From NCBI RefSeq assembly GCF_028290435.1, contig NZ_JAQGJV010000076.1:22431-86430 (forward strand): a stretch of DNA of 64,000 nucleotides, given 5' to 3'. Positions 54,315-63,253 of this stretch are shown here, in pieces. Within the stretch, counting starts at the first letter, position 1. Each line of letters begins with the position of its first letter. The notes beneath the pieces were generated by a model. The model was not told the DNA's origin, searched no databases, and worked only from the letters and a program-made list of their open reading frames with translations. The DNA is from Devosia sp. (GTDB lineage: Bacteria; Pseudomonadota; Alphaproteobacteria; Rhizobiales; Devosiaceae). Both the position numbers and the translations under genes were made by a program.

Positions 54315-56402
54315 TCAGGCAGCGGTGCGGCGGGAAAACTCTCCGTCTAGCGCATCGTGGCCGTCTTCGAGGTCGAGGTCGAAACCGCCGGTATTGGCGG
54401 GCGCGGCCTTGCGGACTGTGTGTGGCGCCTTGGCGGCGATAGCTTGACGCAGGGCGGCAGTGGAGGCGCGCGCCTTGACTGGAGCCATCACGGGGGCGGC
54501 CCCCGTGTGGTGCTCGTCGAGCCGGAAGTAGCTGATCGCCGACTGGAGCTGTTCGGCCTGGGAGGCCAGTTCTTCGGAGGTCGCCGACATTTCCTCGGCG
54601 GCACTGGTGTTCTGCTGGGTCACCTTGTCGAGCTGCTGGATGGCGGTGTTGATCTGGCTGGCGCCTGAGCTTTGCTCACGGCTGCCGGCGGAGATTTCCT
54701 CGACCAGTTCAGCGGTGCGCTGGATATCGGGCACCAGCTTGGCCAGCATGTCGCCAGCCGAGCGGGCGGCCTTGACGGTGGTGCCGGAGAGCGTCGAGAT
54801 TTCGGCGGCGGCAGCCTGGCTGCGTTCGGCGAGCTTGCGAACCTCGGAGGCGACGACCGCGAAGCCACGGCCATGTTCGCCGGCACGTGCGGCTTCCACC
54901 GCGGCGTTGAGGGCGAGCAGATCGGTCTGGCGGGCGATTTCCTGCACCACCATGATCTTTTCGGCAATCGTCTGCATGGCCGCGACGGCGTTGTTGACAG
55001 CTTCACCGCTGGCGATGGCATCGGCTGCCGACTGGCGGGCGATCTTCTCGGTCTGGTTGGCGTTATCGGCCGACTGCTTGATGGTGGCGGTCATTTCCTC
55101 CATCGAGGCCGAGGCCTCTTCGGTGGAGGACGCCTGTTCGGTCGCGCCCTGGCTCAGCTGTTCGGCGGTGGCCGACATTTCCTGGCTGCCGGCCGCAACA
55201 TTGCGGGTGGCGGTGGTGACTTCGCTGACCACGTCGCGCAGCTTGCGCACCATGGCGTTGAGGGCATTGATCAGGTCGCGGATTTCGTCGTCGGCCTTGG
55301 CGGTGGCCGAGGCATTGAGGTCACCACCGGCGACAGCGTTGGCCAGGGCCACGGCACTCGACAGCGAGCGAGAGATGGCCACGACAATCCAGGTAGCGGA
55401 GACGGCGGCAATCAGCACCGAACCAATGAGCAAGCCAATCAGCAGGGCCATGCTCGAATTGTAGAGTACGTCAGAGTCTTCGTCGGCCTGCTGCAGGGCG
55501 GCCTTGTTGGTGTCGATCATGGTATCGAGCATGGCATCGGCATCGGCGCGGATGACGCCGGCCTCGTCCGCCTTGGCGGTGGCGAGGAAGTCGGTGCGCG
55601 TCATGGCAACGCTGACGGCCTTGTCCATGGCGACGACGAGACCGTCATAGGCGGCCTTCGCGGCGGTAAACAGGGTCGTGTCGGCGGCCGGGACCAGGCG
55701 CTGCAGCGCCGGCATCTGTTCGGCAATAGCTGTGAGGCCGGTGGTGTAGTCGGCATGCCATTTGTCCTGCAGTTCCGGATCACCCGAGGCGAGCAGGATA
55801 TTGCGCTGCTGGCGGAAGATGTCGGTCATGGTCAGGTACATGTCGGTGGCGGCCTGGTAGGCCGGGAACACGGTCGTGTCGCCGGCCGACACGCGGGCGG
55901 CGAGCGCCTTCTTGAGCGCGACCATGGCGTCTTCGACCTGGCCGAGTGCCGTGCTGCCGTCGGAGCGCGAGATAGCCAGCGAAACGGCATCGCTGTTCTG
56001 GGTGGTGAGTTGCTCGACCTGCGGGATCATCGCCTGGTACTGGGTGAGCTTGACGTGGAACTGGTCCAGACCCTCGCGCACCTTGGGGTCCGCTATATTG
56101 CCGTCCAGCGCCGCATAATCAGCGGTGATGCTGGCCATTTCCGAAGCAATGCCGGCACTGAAGGTGGCCATCTGATCGGGATCGGAGGTGATGATCATGG
56201 CGCGCATCTGCGAGCCGACGCTTTCCAGCGCGGTCTGCAGATTGGACATGGTGATGGTGTTGGCCGAGCGAACGTCGACAATGTCGCCCAGCGAGTCATT
56301 GATCTTGCCCAGGCTTTGCAGGGCAAAGAACATGCTGACGCCCGAGAGCGCGACGACGACGACGAACACGCCCGCCAGTTTAGCCTTGATGGTCAGTCTC
56401 AC
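54315..56402 (-). CDS. Methyl-accepting chemotaxis receptor, one HAMP unit
   Basis: A 695-residue receptor from GTG 56402, overlapping cheW by four bases. TM1 about 8-28, a large helical sensor 29-315 (roughly twice that of its paralogs), TM2 about 318-340, one HAMP ([20 protein letters not shown]), then a signalling domain nearly identical to the other two, with a normal tip ([15 protein letters not shown]). Tail [15 protein letters not shown] then SRRTAA. Ligand unknown. Confidence 0.93.
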   Translation of the reverse strand: MRLTIKAKLAGVFVVVVALSGVSMFFALQSLGKINDSLGDIVDVRSANTITMSNLQTALESVGSQMRAMIITSDPDQMATFSAGIASEMASITADYAALDGNIADPKVREGLDQFHVKLTQYQAMIPQVEQLTTQNSDAVSLAISRSDGSTALGQVEDAMVALKKALAARVSAGDTTVFPAYQAATDMYLTMTDIFRQQRNILLASGDPELQDKWHADYTTGLTAIAEQMPALQRLVPAADTTLFTAAKAAYDGLVVAMDKAVSVAMTRTDFLATAKADEAGVIRADADAMLDTMIDTNKAALQQADEDSDVLYNSSMALLIGLLIGSVLIAAVSATWIVVAISRSLSSAVALANAVAGGDLNASATAKADDEIRDLINALNAMVRKLRDVVSEVTTATRNVAAGSQEMSATAEQLSQGATEQASSTEEASASMEEMTATIKQSADNANQTEKIARQSAADAIASGEAVNNAVAAMQTIAEKIMVVQEIARQTDLLALNAAVEAARAGEHGRGFAVVASEVRKLAERSQAAAAEISTLSGTTVKAARSAGDMLAKLVPDIQRTAELVEEISAGSREQSSGASQINTAIQQLDKVTQQNTSAAEEMSATSEELASQAEQLQSAISYFRLDEHHTGAAPVMAPVKARASTAALRQAIAAKAPHTVRKAAPANTGGFDLDLEDGHDALDGEFSRRTAA

Positions 56403-56896
56403 GATGCAAGTCTTTCTTCTGCTGTGGAGGGCGGTGTCCGGGCGCCCTGGGTTTCGAAAATTCGCCCCAGATCGGGGATGATGATGAAGCCGCCATTGCG
56501 CTTGCCGATGCCGCGCACGAAATCGGCGCGCCAGCGCATGCCGACCTTGGGCGCTTCCTCGATGGAGGCAGCCTCGATGTCGGTGACGTCATGCACCTTG
56601 TCGGCAAGCACGCCCGCGATGGTGGGTTCGCCATCGATTTCGATCTCAATGACGACGATGCGGGTATCCTTGTCCGGCGGCGGCCGATCCATGCCGAACA
56701 TGACCCGCAGATCGGCGAGCGGTACGACGCGGCCGCGTACATTGATCAGCCCGCCCACGAAGGGGGGTGCATTGGGCACTTCGGTGATCGGCACGAGGTC
56801 GAGGATTTCGCGCACGCTTTCGGCCTCGATGGCGAACAGCTCGTCCTGCAGGCGCATCGTCAGGGCCTTCATGGGCCCGGCTTTGAACGCTTTCAT
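56399..56896 (-). CDS. cheW: Chemotaxis coupling protein CheW (second paralog)
   Basis: A 165-residue CheW with a short N-terminal extension. [39 protein letters not shown] and the second-barrel segment [12 protein letters not shown] are typical. It lies between cheA and a receptor gene with four-base overlaps on both sides. Having two CheW proteins in one operon may allow different receptor-CheA contacts. Confidence 0.93.
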   Translation of the reverse strand: MKAFKAGPMKALTMRLQDELFAIEAESVREILDLVPITEVPNAPPFVGGLINVRGRVVPLADLRVMFGMDRPPPDKDTRIVVIEIEIDGEPTIAGVLADKVHDVTDIEAASIEEAPKVGMRWRADFVRGIGKRNGGFIIIPDLGRIFETQGARTPPSTAEERLAS

Positions 56897-58983
56897 GCGG
56901 CTTTCCCTTCGGACTTGTTGCGGTCGACATAGCTCTGCCCGTGGGCAACCAGATGGGCGGTGTCGAGGATGAGGGCGACGGTGCCGTCACCCAGGATGGT
57001 GGCGCCAGAGAAGGACTTGATGGGCGAGTGCAACTTGCTGAGCTGCTTGATCACGGTCTGGTTGTTGCCGATGATCTGATCGACCACGAGCCCGACCCGG
57101 CCTTCGCCGGATGAGACGATGACGACCTTCTGGTGCGGTTCGGGAGGCGTCGTGGTGTTGAACACTTCTCGCAGCCGCAGGAAGGGCACGAGGGCCCCAC
57201 GGATATCGAGGAAGTTGCGGCCCTTGCCTTCGATGCCCTCGGGCAGCTCGACGCATTCTTCCACCGCCGAGAGCGGGATGGTGAAGCGGCCGTTGCCGAC
57301 GCGCACCAGCATGCCATCAATGATGGCCAGGGTCAGGGGCAGGCGCAGGGTCATGGTCGAGCCCTGACCGGCCTTGGTGGTGACATCGATGCTGCCGCGC
57401 AGGCCATCGATGGTCCGCTTGACCACGTCCATGCCAACGCCGCGACCCGACAGGGACGTGACTTCTTTGGCGGTGGAGAAACCGGGCGCGAAGATCAGGT
57501 GGTTGAGTTCCTGATCGGTGAGCTTCTGGTCGGCCGTGATGATGCCGTTTTCTTCGGCCTTGGCGCGAATGCGTTCGGCATTGAGGCCGGCCCCGTCATC
57601 GGAGACCGAGATGGCGACTTCCGCCCCCGCATAGACGGCCGAGAGGCGGACCGTGCCTTTGGGGGTCTTGCCGGCGGCGAGGCGTTTTTCGACGCTTTCG
57701 AGGCCATGGTCGACCGAGTTGCGGATCAGGTGGACCAGGGGATCGGCCAGGCGCTCGATCATGGTCTTGTCGAGTTCAGTATCTTCACCGGTGGTGATGA
57801 ACTCGATGTCCTTGTCGAGATCGCGGCTGAGATCGTGAATCAGGCGGCGGAAGCGGCTGAACAGGGTGCCGATCGGCACCATGCGGATACCCATCGTGGT
57901 ATCGCGCAGGCCCGAGGACAGGCGTTCGAGTTCCTCGGCGATGGTCTTGAGATTGCCGTCGCTGCTGGACGCGGCGATCTGGGTCAGGCGGGCCTGGGCG
58001 ATCACCAGTTCGCCGACGCGGTCCATCAATTCGTCGAGCCGTTCGGCGTCGACGCGCATGGACGAGGCGGCTGGGGCCTTGGCATCGGCGGGCGGGGCGG
58101 CAGGGGTCTCGGCGACCGGTGCAGGTGCGGGCTTGGCCTTGGCGGCTTTGGCGGGTTTTGGGGTGGCGGCCACGATAGCCGGTGCGGCTTCGACAACCGG
58201 GGCAGGGATCGCGACGGGTTCAGCAGCGGGCTCGGCGCCGGTCAGTGGCTCGATGGACAGCTCCATGCCGTCGCGCAGGAACATGAAGACATCGTCGATG
58301 GCGGCGTGTGGGTCTTCGGCCATGGTGAGGTCGATCTGCCAGCCCAAATAGGGCACTTCGGGATCGATGGTCTCGAGGTTCGGAATGGTATCGGTCAGCG
58401 CCGTAACCACGCAGGGGCCCAGGTCGGTGATTTCCTTGAGCAGCAGCAGTGGATTGGTGCCATAGACCAGCGCGTCGCTGGGCAGGCGGAAGCGGATGCG
58501 CCAGGTGGTGGGCTCAGCGGGAGCGGTTTCCACGGCCACCGGCGTAGGTTCATCAAGGTCCAGCGCGATGACGGCGCCTTCGGCTGCCGGCGCGGCTTCG
58601 GCAGGCGCGTTGGTGCCATCAATGACGGCACGCAGTGCCTCGAGAATGGCGTCGCCACCGGCAAGCTTGGTGTCGGGCTGTTCGATCAGCTTGTGGATGT
58701 GATCCTTGGCGTCGAGCGCCACTTCGATCAGTGCGGGGGTGGCCACGGTCTGGCCCTTGCGGACCTGGTCGAAGGCGGTTTCAAATTCGTGCACGAAATT
58801 GGCGACGGCGGTGAAGCCGAACATGGCGCCCGAACCCTTGATGGTGTGCAGGGCGCGGAAGGTGGAGTTGATCAGATCGTCATTGGCGGGGTTCTGCTCC
58901 AGATCGAGCAGGCCCTGCTCAAGCTGTTCGAGCAGCTCGCGTGCTTCCTGGCGGAAGGTCTCGGTAGGATCGGGAAAGCTCAT
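56893..58983 (-). CDS. cheA: Chemotaxis histidine kinase CheA
   Basis: A 696-residue kinase. P1 holds the phosphorylated His46 in ALHTIKGSGAMFGF; a P2-like region and an Ala/Pro-rich linker (about 280-335) follow; P3 dimerisation begins MRVDAERLDELMDRVGELVI; the ATP site shows LIRNSVDHGLE, SDDGAGLN and GRGVGMDVVK; the P5 CheW-like domain ends the protein. ATG 58983 overlaps cheY by four bases. The longer frame adds 21 unlikely residues. It phosphorylates CheY and CheB. Confidence 0.95.
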   Translation of the reverse strand: MSFPDPTETFRQEARELLEQLEQGLLDLEQNPANDDLINSTFRALHTIKGSGAMFGFTAVANFVHEFETAFDQVRKGQTVATPALIEVALDAKDHIHKLIEQPDTKLAGGDAILEALRAVIDGTNAPAEAAPAAEGAVIALDLDEPTPVAVETAPAEPTTWRIRFRLPSDALVYGTNPLLLLKEITDLGPCVVTALTDTIPNLETIDPEVPYLGWQIDLTMAEDPHAAIDDVFMFLRDGMELSIEPLTGAEPAAEPVAIPAPVVEAAPAIVAATPKPAKAAKAKPAPAPVAETPAAPPADAKAPAASSMRVDAERLDELMDRVGELVIAQARLTQIAASSSDGNLKTIAEELERLSSGLRDTTMGIRMVPIGTLFSRFRRLIHDLSRDLDKDIEFITTGEDTELDKTMIERLADPLVHLIRNSVDHGLESVEKRLAAGKTPKGTVRLSAVYAGAEVAISVSDDGAGLNAERIRAKAEENGIITADQKLTDQELNHLIFAPGFSTAKEVTSLSGRGVGMDVVKRTIDGLRGSIDVTTKAGQGSTMTLRLPLTLAIIDGMLVRVGNGRFTIPLSAVEECVELPEGIEGKGRNFLDIRGALVPFLRLREVFNTTTPPEPHQKVVIVSSGEGRVGLVVDQIIGNNQTVIKQLSKLHSPIKSFSGATILGDGTVALILDTAHLVAHGQSYVDRNKSEGKAA

Positions 58984-59348
58984 TCGCCGGTTACCTTCTT
59001 GATGACGGCCAAAAGCTGGTCCTGCTTGAACGGCTTGACGATCCATCCCGTGGCGCCGGCTTCCTTGGCTTGGCGCTTGAGCTCGTCATCGGACTCGGTG
59101 GTCAGCAAAATGATCGGCACGCCCTTGCTGGAGGGGTGCTGGCGATACTTGCGGATGAACTCGATGCCGTTCAGCACCGGCATGTTGAGATCGGTGATGA
59201 CGGCGTGCACGGTGTTGGTGGTGGCCTTGGTGTAGCCATCGGCGCCGTTGATGGCCTCGATGACCTCGTGGCCCGCGGATGCAAGGGTCATGACCACCAT
59301 CTGCCGGATGGAGGCGCTGTCATCGATGGTCAGGATGGTTTTGCTCAT
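58980..59348 (-). CDS. cheY: Chemotaxis response regulator CheY
   Basis: A 122-residue single receiver domain. The acidic pair is D9-D10, the phospho-acceptor D53 in VITDLNMPVLNG, the switch Thr in ILLTTES and the Lys in WIVKPFK. It relays CheA phosphorylation, to the motor or to another output; no flagellar gene is in this window. It overlaps cheA and the STAS gene by four bases each. Confidence 0.94.
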   Translation of the reverse strand: MSKTILTIDDSASIRQMVVMTLASAGHEVIEAINGADGYTKATTNTVHAVITDLNMPVLNGIEFIRKYRQHPSSKGVPIILLTTESDDELKRQAKEAGATGWIVKPFKQDQLLAVIKKVTGE

Positions 59349-59686
59349 GCTGCGTGTTCCGTTGGTGAGGGGCCGGTCCAGAATTCGCCTTCCGGCGTGC
59401 GCGACTTGCCATCGGTGCCGACAAATCCGGTTTGGACCAGGAGACGATGCAGCACGCCGTCCGGGGGCGCATGCAGGGTCAATGTCTTGCCGGACGCCAA
59501 GGCGGATTTCCGGGCGGCGACGAGTAGTTGGAGAATGGTGACGTCGATACTGGTCAGACCTTCGGTGGCGACAGTAATGCTACTGTGGCTGTCCAGGGCC
59601 TGTCGCAGTAGACCGGCGATATCCTGCACATTGCGCAGGCCGGCGTCACCGCTGATGGAGAGCATGTGGGCGCTATCTCCGGTCAT
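59345..59686 (-). CDS. STAS domain protein, first gene of the che operon
   Basis: A 113-residue STAS-fold protein (MLSISGDAGLRNVQDIAGLL, then ITVATEGLTSIDVTILQLLVAAR), like SpoIIAA/MlaB. Ser/Thr near SIDVT could be a phosphorylation point as in anti-sigma antagonists. The drawn start ATG 59686 sits inside a perfect palindrome and has no ribosome site. ATG 59665 has GGAG upstream and may be the true start, giving 106 residues. Its role in chemosensory operons is not settled. Confidence 0.82.
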   Translation of the reverse strand: MTGDSAHMLSISGDAGLRNVQDIAGLLRQALDSHSSITVATEGLTSIDVTILQLLVAARKSALASGKTLTLHAPPDGVLHRLLVQTGFVGTDGKSRTPEGEFWTGPSPTEHAA

Positions 59687-59728
59687 TGGAATGACCGGAA
59701 GGCAAGACTGATGTGACTGGGCATTATA
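59678..59728 (-). promoter_or_regulatory. che operon -10 box and start-codon palindrome
   Basis: TATAAT is on the minus strand at 59728-59723. About 25 bases downstream, TCCGGTCATT (59678-59687) and AATGACCGGA (59690-59699) form a perfect 10-base inverted repeat with 2-base spacer, covering ATG 59686. It could be an operator or an mRNA hairpin. No good -35 box is present. Confidence 0.5.
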
Positions 59729-60239
59729 TTACTCTACCGCACTAAGAGGTTGGGAAGCGGAGGCGCTTTTCGAGGTATTACTAGTCTATTAATATGCCTT
59801 CGATCTGCATCACGGAGCTTCTTCTGTGTGCGCCCTATTCCCATCGAACGCATGACTTAAGGTATACGAAGGTGCTTAATTGAGCGTTACTGGATGCGTA
59901 AAGTTACACTTGCGGCGACATGATGGCGACAAAGCAATATTTATCGACTTGCCATGAATCATTCCCGGATTCCTGTGGCCGCGAATGAATCCGTTGGCGG
60001 AGAGGGCGAGTCATCGATTCAGATCGGCGAGTCGGTCCGACAAAATACGTATCGATATACTCAAATTAGACTTGTGCTCTTTGCCGGTATTCGGAAGTTT
60101 GGCAAATATAGACTTGTGAGGGTAGCATCCCTGCCACAAATTTGCCGCAAATCGACGGGCGGCCGGACCAGGCAACAAATCGTAAATCTCTTGCGCGACC
60201 GTAGGTTAGCGATCTGAGCTGCAGAAACGTGCGGCCGGA
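59729..60239. other. Low-GC gap between the che operon and the HD-GYP gene
   Basis: About 510 bases, clearly richer in A and T than its neighbours. The only longer frame (59954-60217) has no ribosome site. TAGACTTGTG occurs twice (60067-60076 and 60109-60118), 42 bases apart, each preceded by AAAT. I see no gene, RNA or element I can name. Part of it must hold upstream che control sequences. Confidence 0.45.
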
Positions 60240-61289
60240 CTAGAAGCCGACGGCGGTGCGCGGTGGCTCGCCCTGCATGATGGTCTGGATCTCGGTCCAC
60301 TTGTCGCGGAAGGCAGCGACGCAAGTCGGATCGAAATGGGTGCCGCTGCAGGCGATGATTTCCGCATGGGCCTTTTCGATGGGCCAGGCCTGTTTATAGG
60401 GGCGCTGCGAGCAGAGTGCGTCGAACACGTCCGCGATGGCGACGACGCGGGCCTCGATCGGAATATCGGTGCCCGAGAGCTTGTCGGGATAGCCGGCGCC
60501 GTCCCAGCGTTCGTGGTGGCTCTGGGCGATCAGCTCGGCTGTCTTGATCAGGTCGGATGAGCCGTTTTCCAGAATGCGAGCACCGATGGTGACATGCTCG
60601 CGCATGATCGCCATTTCCTCGGGCGTCAGCTTGCCGGGCTTGCTGAGAATGGCGTCGGCGATGGCGATCTTGCCGATATCGTGCAGCGGCGCGGCCAGAT
60701 AGATGGTGCGGCAGCGTTGCGGGCTGAGGCCGATACCGGCGGCGATCAACTGGCTGATCAGGGCGACGCGCGAGACATGCTCGCCGGTATCGCCGTCGCG
60801 ATATTCGATGGCGCGGGCCAGCCGCCAGATGACTTCTTCCTCGCGCTCCAGCAAATGCTTGGTGGCTTGATCCACTTCGCGCGACAGCCAGGTGGCGCGA
60901 TCGGCCAGCTCGACCTGAGCCTGGCGCAGCGCCAAAAGGTTGACGACGCGGGCCTGCAATTCGGTGGGGTCGAAGGGCTTGTTGACGAAGTCGGTCGCCC
61001 CGGCGCGAAAGGCTTCGAGCTTGGTGTGTTTGTCGATGTCGGAGGTCACCATGATGATCGGGACCAGGCGATAGGCATCACGCGCGCGCAGCGCCGCGGT
61101 CAACTCGATGCCATCCATGCCGGGCATGATGTGATCGACCAGGATCAGATCGTACTGGCATGCCTTGGTCATGGCGATGGCGTCGAGGGGCAGCAGGCAG
61201 GTATCGATCTGGGCGGTGGTGGCCTGCTTGACGATCGAGCCGATCATCGCAAGGCTCGACCGGCTATCGTCGACTATGAGCACCCGCAT
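60240..61289 (-). CDS. Response regulator with HD-GYP phosphodiesterase domain
   Basis: A 349-residue protein. The receiver (1-120) has D7-D8, phospho-acceptor D52 in LILVDHIMPGMDG and Lys in FVNKPFD. A coiled linker leads to an HD-GYP domain with HDIGKIAIADAIL and HHERWDGAGYPDKL. It should hydrolyse cyclic di-GMP under phosphorylation control and counteracts proteins such as the GGDEF protein at 20396. ATG 61289 was chosen over the longer frame. It follows the che operon across a low-GC gap, on the same strand but upstream of it. Confidence 0.92.
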   Translation of the reverse strand: MRVLIVDDSRSSLAMIGSIVKQATTAQIDTCLLPLDAIAMTKACQYDLILVDHIMPGMDGIELTAALRARDAYRLVPIIMVTSDIDKHTKLEAFRAGATDFVNKPFDPTELQARVVNLLALRQAQVELADRATWLSREVDQATKHLLEREEEVIWRLARAIEYRDGDTGEHVSRVALISQLIAAGIGLSPQRCRTIYLAAPLHDIGKIAIADAILSKPGKLTPEEMAIMREHVTIGARILENGSSDLIKTAELIAQSHHERWDGAGYPDKLSGTDIPIEARVVAIADVFDALCSQRPYKQAWPIEKAHAEIIACSGTHFDPTCVAAFRDKWTEIQTIMQGEPPRTAVGF

Positions 61290-61354
61290 TTTCGCCCCTG
61301 GAATTCCCCACCCGAAACATAAGGGCAAGCTCTTATTCGATGCTTAATTTTTGC

Positions 61355-61460
61355 AGGTCCGGAACGCCCTGTCAGCCAAAGATAAAACACGGTTTCCAAG
61401 GCGTTGAAACGAGGGTAGGGGCCTCAGAAATCGCGGTGCGCGACGATGTGTCCGGACCTG
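61355..61460. promoter_or_regulatory. Spaced inverted repeat upstream of nagB
   Basis: CAGGTCCGGA (61355-61364) and TCCGGACCTG (61451-61460) are perfect 10-base inverted copies, 86 bases apart, each holding the palindrome TCCGGA. They flank the probable nagB promoter in the divergent gap 61290-61499. They could be paired sites for the DeoR-type regulator at the right edge. Confidence 0.4.
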
Positions 61461-61499
61461 GCTCTTGCACCATCTCCCGACCGCGGCGATGATCGCGCC

Positions 61500-62234
61500 A
61501 TGAAAATAGTCCATCACAGAGATGCCGCCGATATGGGGCAGGCCGCGGCCCGGCAAGGCGCCGAGGCGATCAATAGTGCGATCGCAAGCAGGGGCCGTGC
61601 GGTGGTCATTCTTGCCACCGGCACCAGCCAGTTCCCGATGCTGGAAAGCCTGATCCAGGCCGATATCGACTGGGCCAAAGTCACGGCTTTTCATCTGGAC
61701 GAATATGTCGGCCTGCCCGCCACGCATAAGGCGAGTTTTCGCGGCTATTTGCGCCAACGGGTGGTGGAGCGGCTGCCGGCGCTGGCGGAGTTCGTGATGG
61801 TGGGGGGCGATGCAGAGGACCTGGCGGGGGAAATCGGGCGGCTCAACGATCGGCTCGGGCGCGAGACAGTCGATGTGTGTTTTGCGGGCATTGGGGAGAA
61901 TTGCCATCTGGCTTTCAACGATCCGCCGGCCGATTTCGTCACCGAGTATCCTTACATAGTGGTCGAGCTTGACGAGGCCTGCCGCCGCCAGCAACTGGGC
62001 GAAGGCTGGTTCGAAAGCCTCGACGCCGTGCCGCAGCGGGCGGTGTCGATGAGCATTCGCCAGATTATGAAATCGCGCAAGATCATCCTGTCAGTGCCGG
62101 ATGTCCGCAAGGCGGGGGCAGTGCGGCATGCGGCGCAAGGGCCGGTCAGCAATGCATTTCCAGCCTCGATCCTGCAGCAGCATGCCGATGCCACGCTGCA
62201 TCTCGACGCTGCATCGGCCAGCCTGCTGGCATGA
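61500..62234 (+). CDS. nagB: Glucosamine-6-phosphate deaminase family protein
   Basis: A 244-residue sugar-phosphate isomerase-fold protein. LATGTSQFPMLESL binds phosphate, FHLDEYVGLP holds the conserved Asp-Glu, and FAGIGENCHLAFNDPP carries the active-site His. In the classic enzyme the last motif is NDGHIAFNEP; here Asp is Asn, Gly is Cys and Glu is Asp, as in a shorter deaminase subfamily. It converts glucosamine 6-phosphate to fructose 6-phosphate and ammonia. It overlaps nagA by four bases. Confidence 0.87.
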   Translation: MKIVHHRDAADMGQAAARQGAEAINSAIASRGRAVVILATGTSQFPMLESLIQADIDWAKVTAFHLDEYVGLPATHKASFRGYLRQRVVERLPALAEFVMVGGDAEDLAGEIGRLNDRLGRETVDVCFAGIGENCHLAFNDPPADFVTEYPYIVVELDEACRRQQLGEGWFESLDAVPQRAVSMSIRQIMKSRKIILSVPDVRKAGAVRHAAQGPVSNAFPASILQQHADATLHLDAASASLLA

Positions 62235-63253
62235 ATTTTTGGAGCGCCGGCCTGTTTGATTTGCAGGTCAACGGCTATGCGGGCGTGGATTTCAACGATG
62301 CGGGTATCACCGCCGACCGGCTGGATGTTGCGCTCGAGGCCATGCAGGCCAGTGGCGTTACGCTATGCCTGCCCACCATTATCACGGCGCCGGTTGATGT
62401 GCTGCGCGAGCGGCTGGCCGCGCTGGATGCGGCGGTGACGGGCAGTCGGCTGGGCGCCGCCATGGTGCCGGGTTATCATCTCGAAGGCCCGTTCCTCAAT
62501 CCCGCGCCGGGGTTTGCCGGCTGTCATCCGCCAGAGGCGATGATCGATCCCGATATCGCCATGGTGAAGGGGATCGAGCGGGGGCTGACCCGGCCGATCC
62601 TCCTCGTGACGTTGGCGCCGGAGCGGGACGGCGCGGTGGCGTTCATTGGGCAACTGGCGGAGCGCGGCAAGGTGGTCGCTATGGCGCATTCAAATGCCGG
62701 GCATGAGGCGGTCCGTGCTGCCGTCGCGGCGGGTATGAGCCTGTCGACCCATCTGGGCAACGGTCTGCCGCAGCAGATGCATAAGCTCGACAATCCATTG
62801 TTGGCGCAATTGGCGGAGCCGGGCCTCGGCGCCTGCATGATCGCCGATGGGCATCACATGAGCCCGCAGGCGCTGGGCGCACTGGTGCGGATCAAGGGGG
62901 TGGGCAAGTCCATCCTGGTCACCGATGCGGTGCTGGGGGCGGCGGCGCCCGCGGGACAGTATGTGTTCGCCGGGATGGCGGTCGAACGCACGGTGGCTGG
63001 GGCTATGGTGCAGCCAGGGCGGACCAATCTGGCGGGCTCCGCGCTATGTCTGGATCAAGCGGTGCGCAACGTCGTCGATTGGGGGATTGCGATGGCGGAG
63101 GATGCCGTGGCGATGGCGTCGCGCAATCCGCTGGCGGCGATGGCGCGGGCACTGGCGCATCATGGCATTGCGGTGGATCCGGGGGTGGTCAGGTGGACGC
63201 CCGATCTGGCGCCAAGCATTGAGCGGCCGGCGGCGATCAGTCGATCGCGATAA
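62231..63253 (+). CDS. nagA: N-acetylglucosamine-6-phosphate deacetylase, short N-terminus
   Basis: A 340-residue amidohydrolase that removes the acetyl group for NagB. GLFDLQVNGYAGVDF is the DLHVHG-like opening, GYHLEGPFLNP the metal Glu region, MAHSNAGHEA and STHLGNG the His ligands, and VTDAV the catalytic Asp. The usual 45-55 residue N-terminal beta region before the barrel is almost absent (about seven residues). Its stop overlaps the convergent DeoR-type gene by 17 bases. Confidence 0.9.
   Translation: MNFWSAGLFDLQVNGYAGVDFNDAGITADRLDVALEAMQASGVTLCLPTIITAPVDVLRERLAALDAAVTGSRLGAAMVPGYHLEGPFLNPAPGFAGCHPPEAMIDPDIAMVKGIERGLTRPILLVTLAPERDGAVAFIGQLAERGKVVAMAHSNAGHEAVRAAVAAGMSLSTHLGNGLPQQMHKLDNPLLAQLAEPGLGACMIADGHHMSPQALGALVRIKGVGKSILVTDAVLGAAAPAGQYVFAGMAVERTVAGAMVQPGRTNLAGSALCLDQAVRNVVDWGIAMAEDAVAMASRNPLAAMARALAHHGIAVDPGVVRWTPDLAPSIERPAAISRSR

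Noticed and set aside
54672..56972. 766-codon frame opposite the third receptor and cheW
   Set aside because: Antisense shadow covering two genes with clear family motifs.
57133..59235. 700-codon frame opposite cheA
   Set aside because: Long antisense frames are common opposite high-GC genes; its composition (Gly, Asp, His, Gln rich) is that of a shadow of cheA.
59954..60217. 87-codon open frame in the low-GC gap
   Set aside because: No ribosome binding site, mixed Arg/Ser composition and no recognisable fold; it probably arises by chance.
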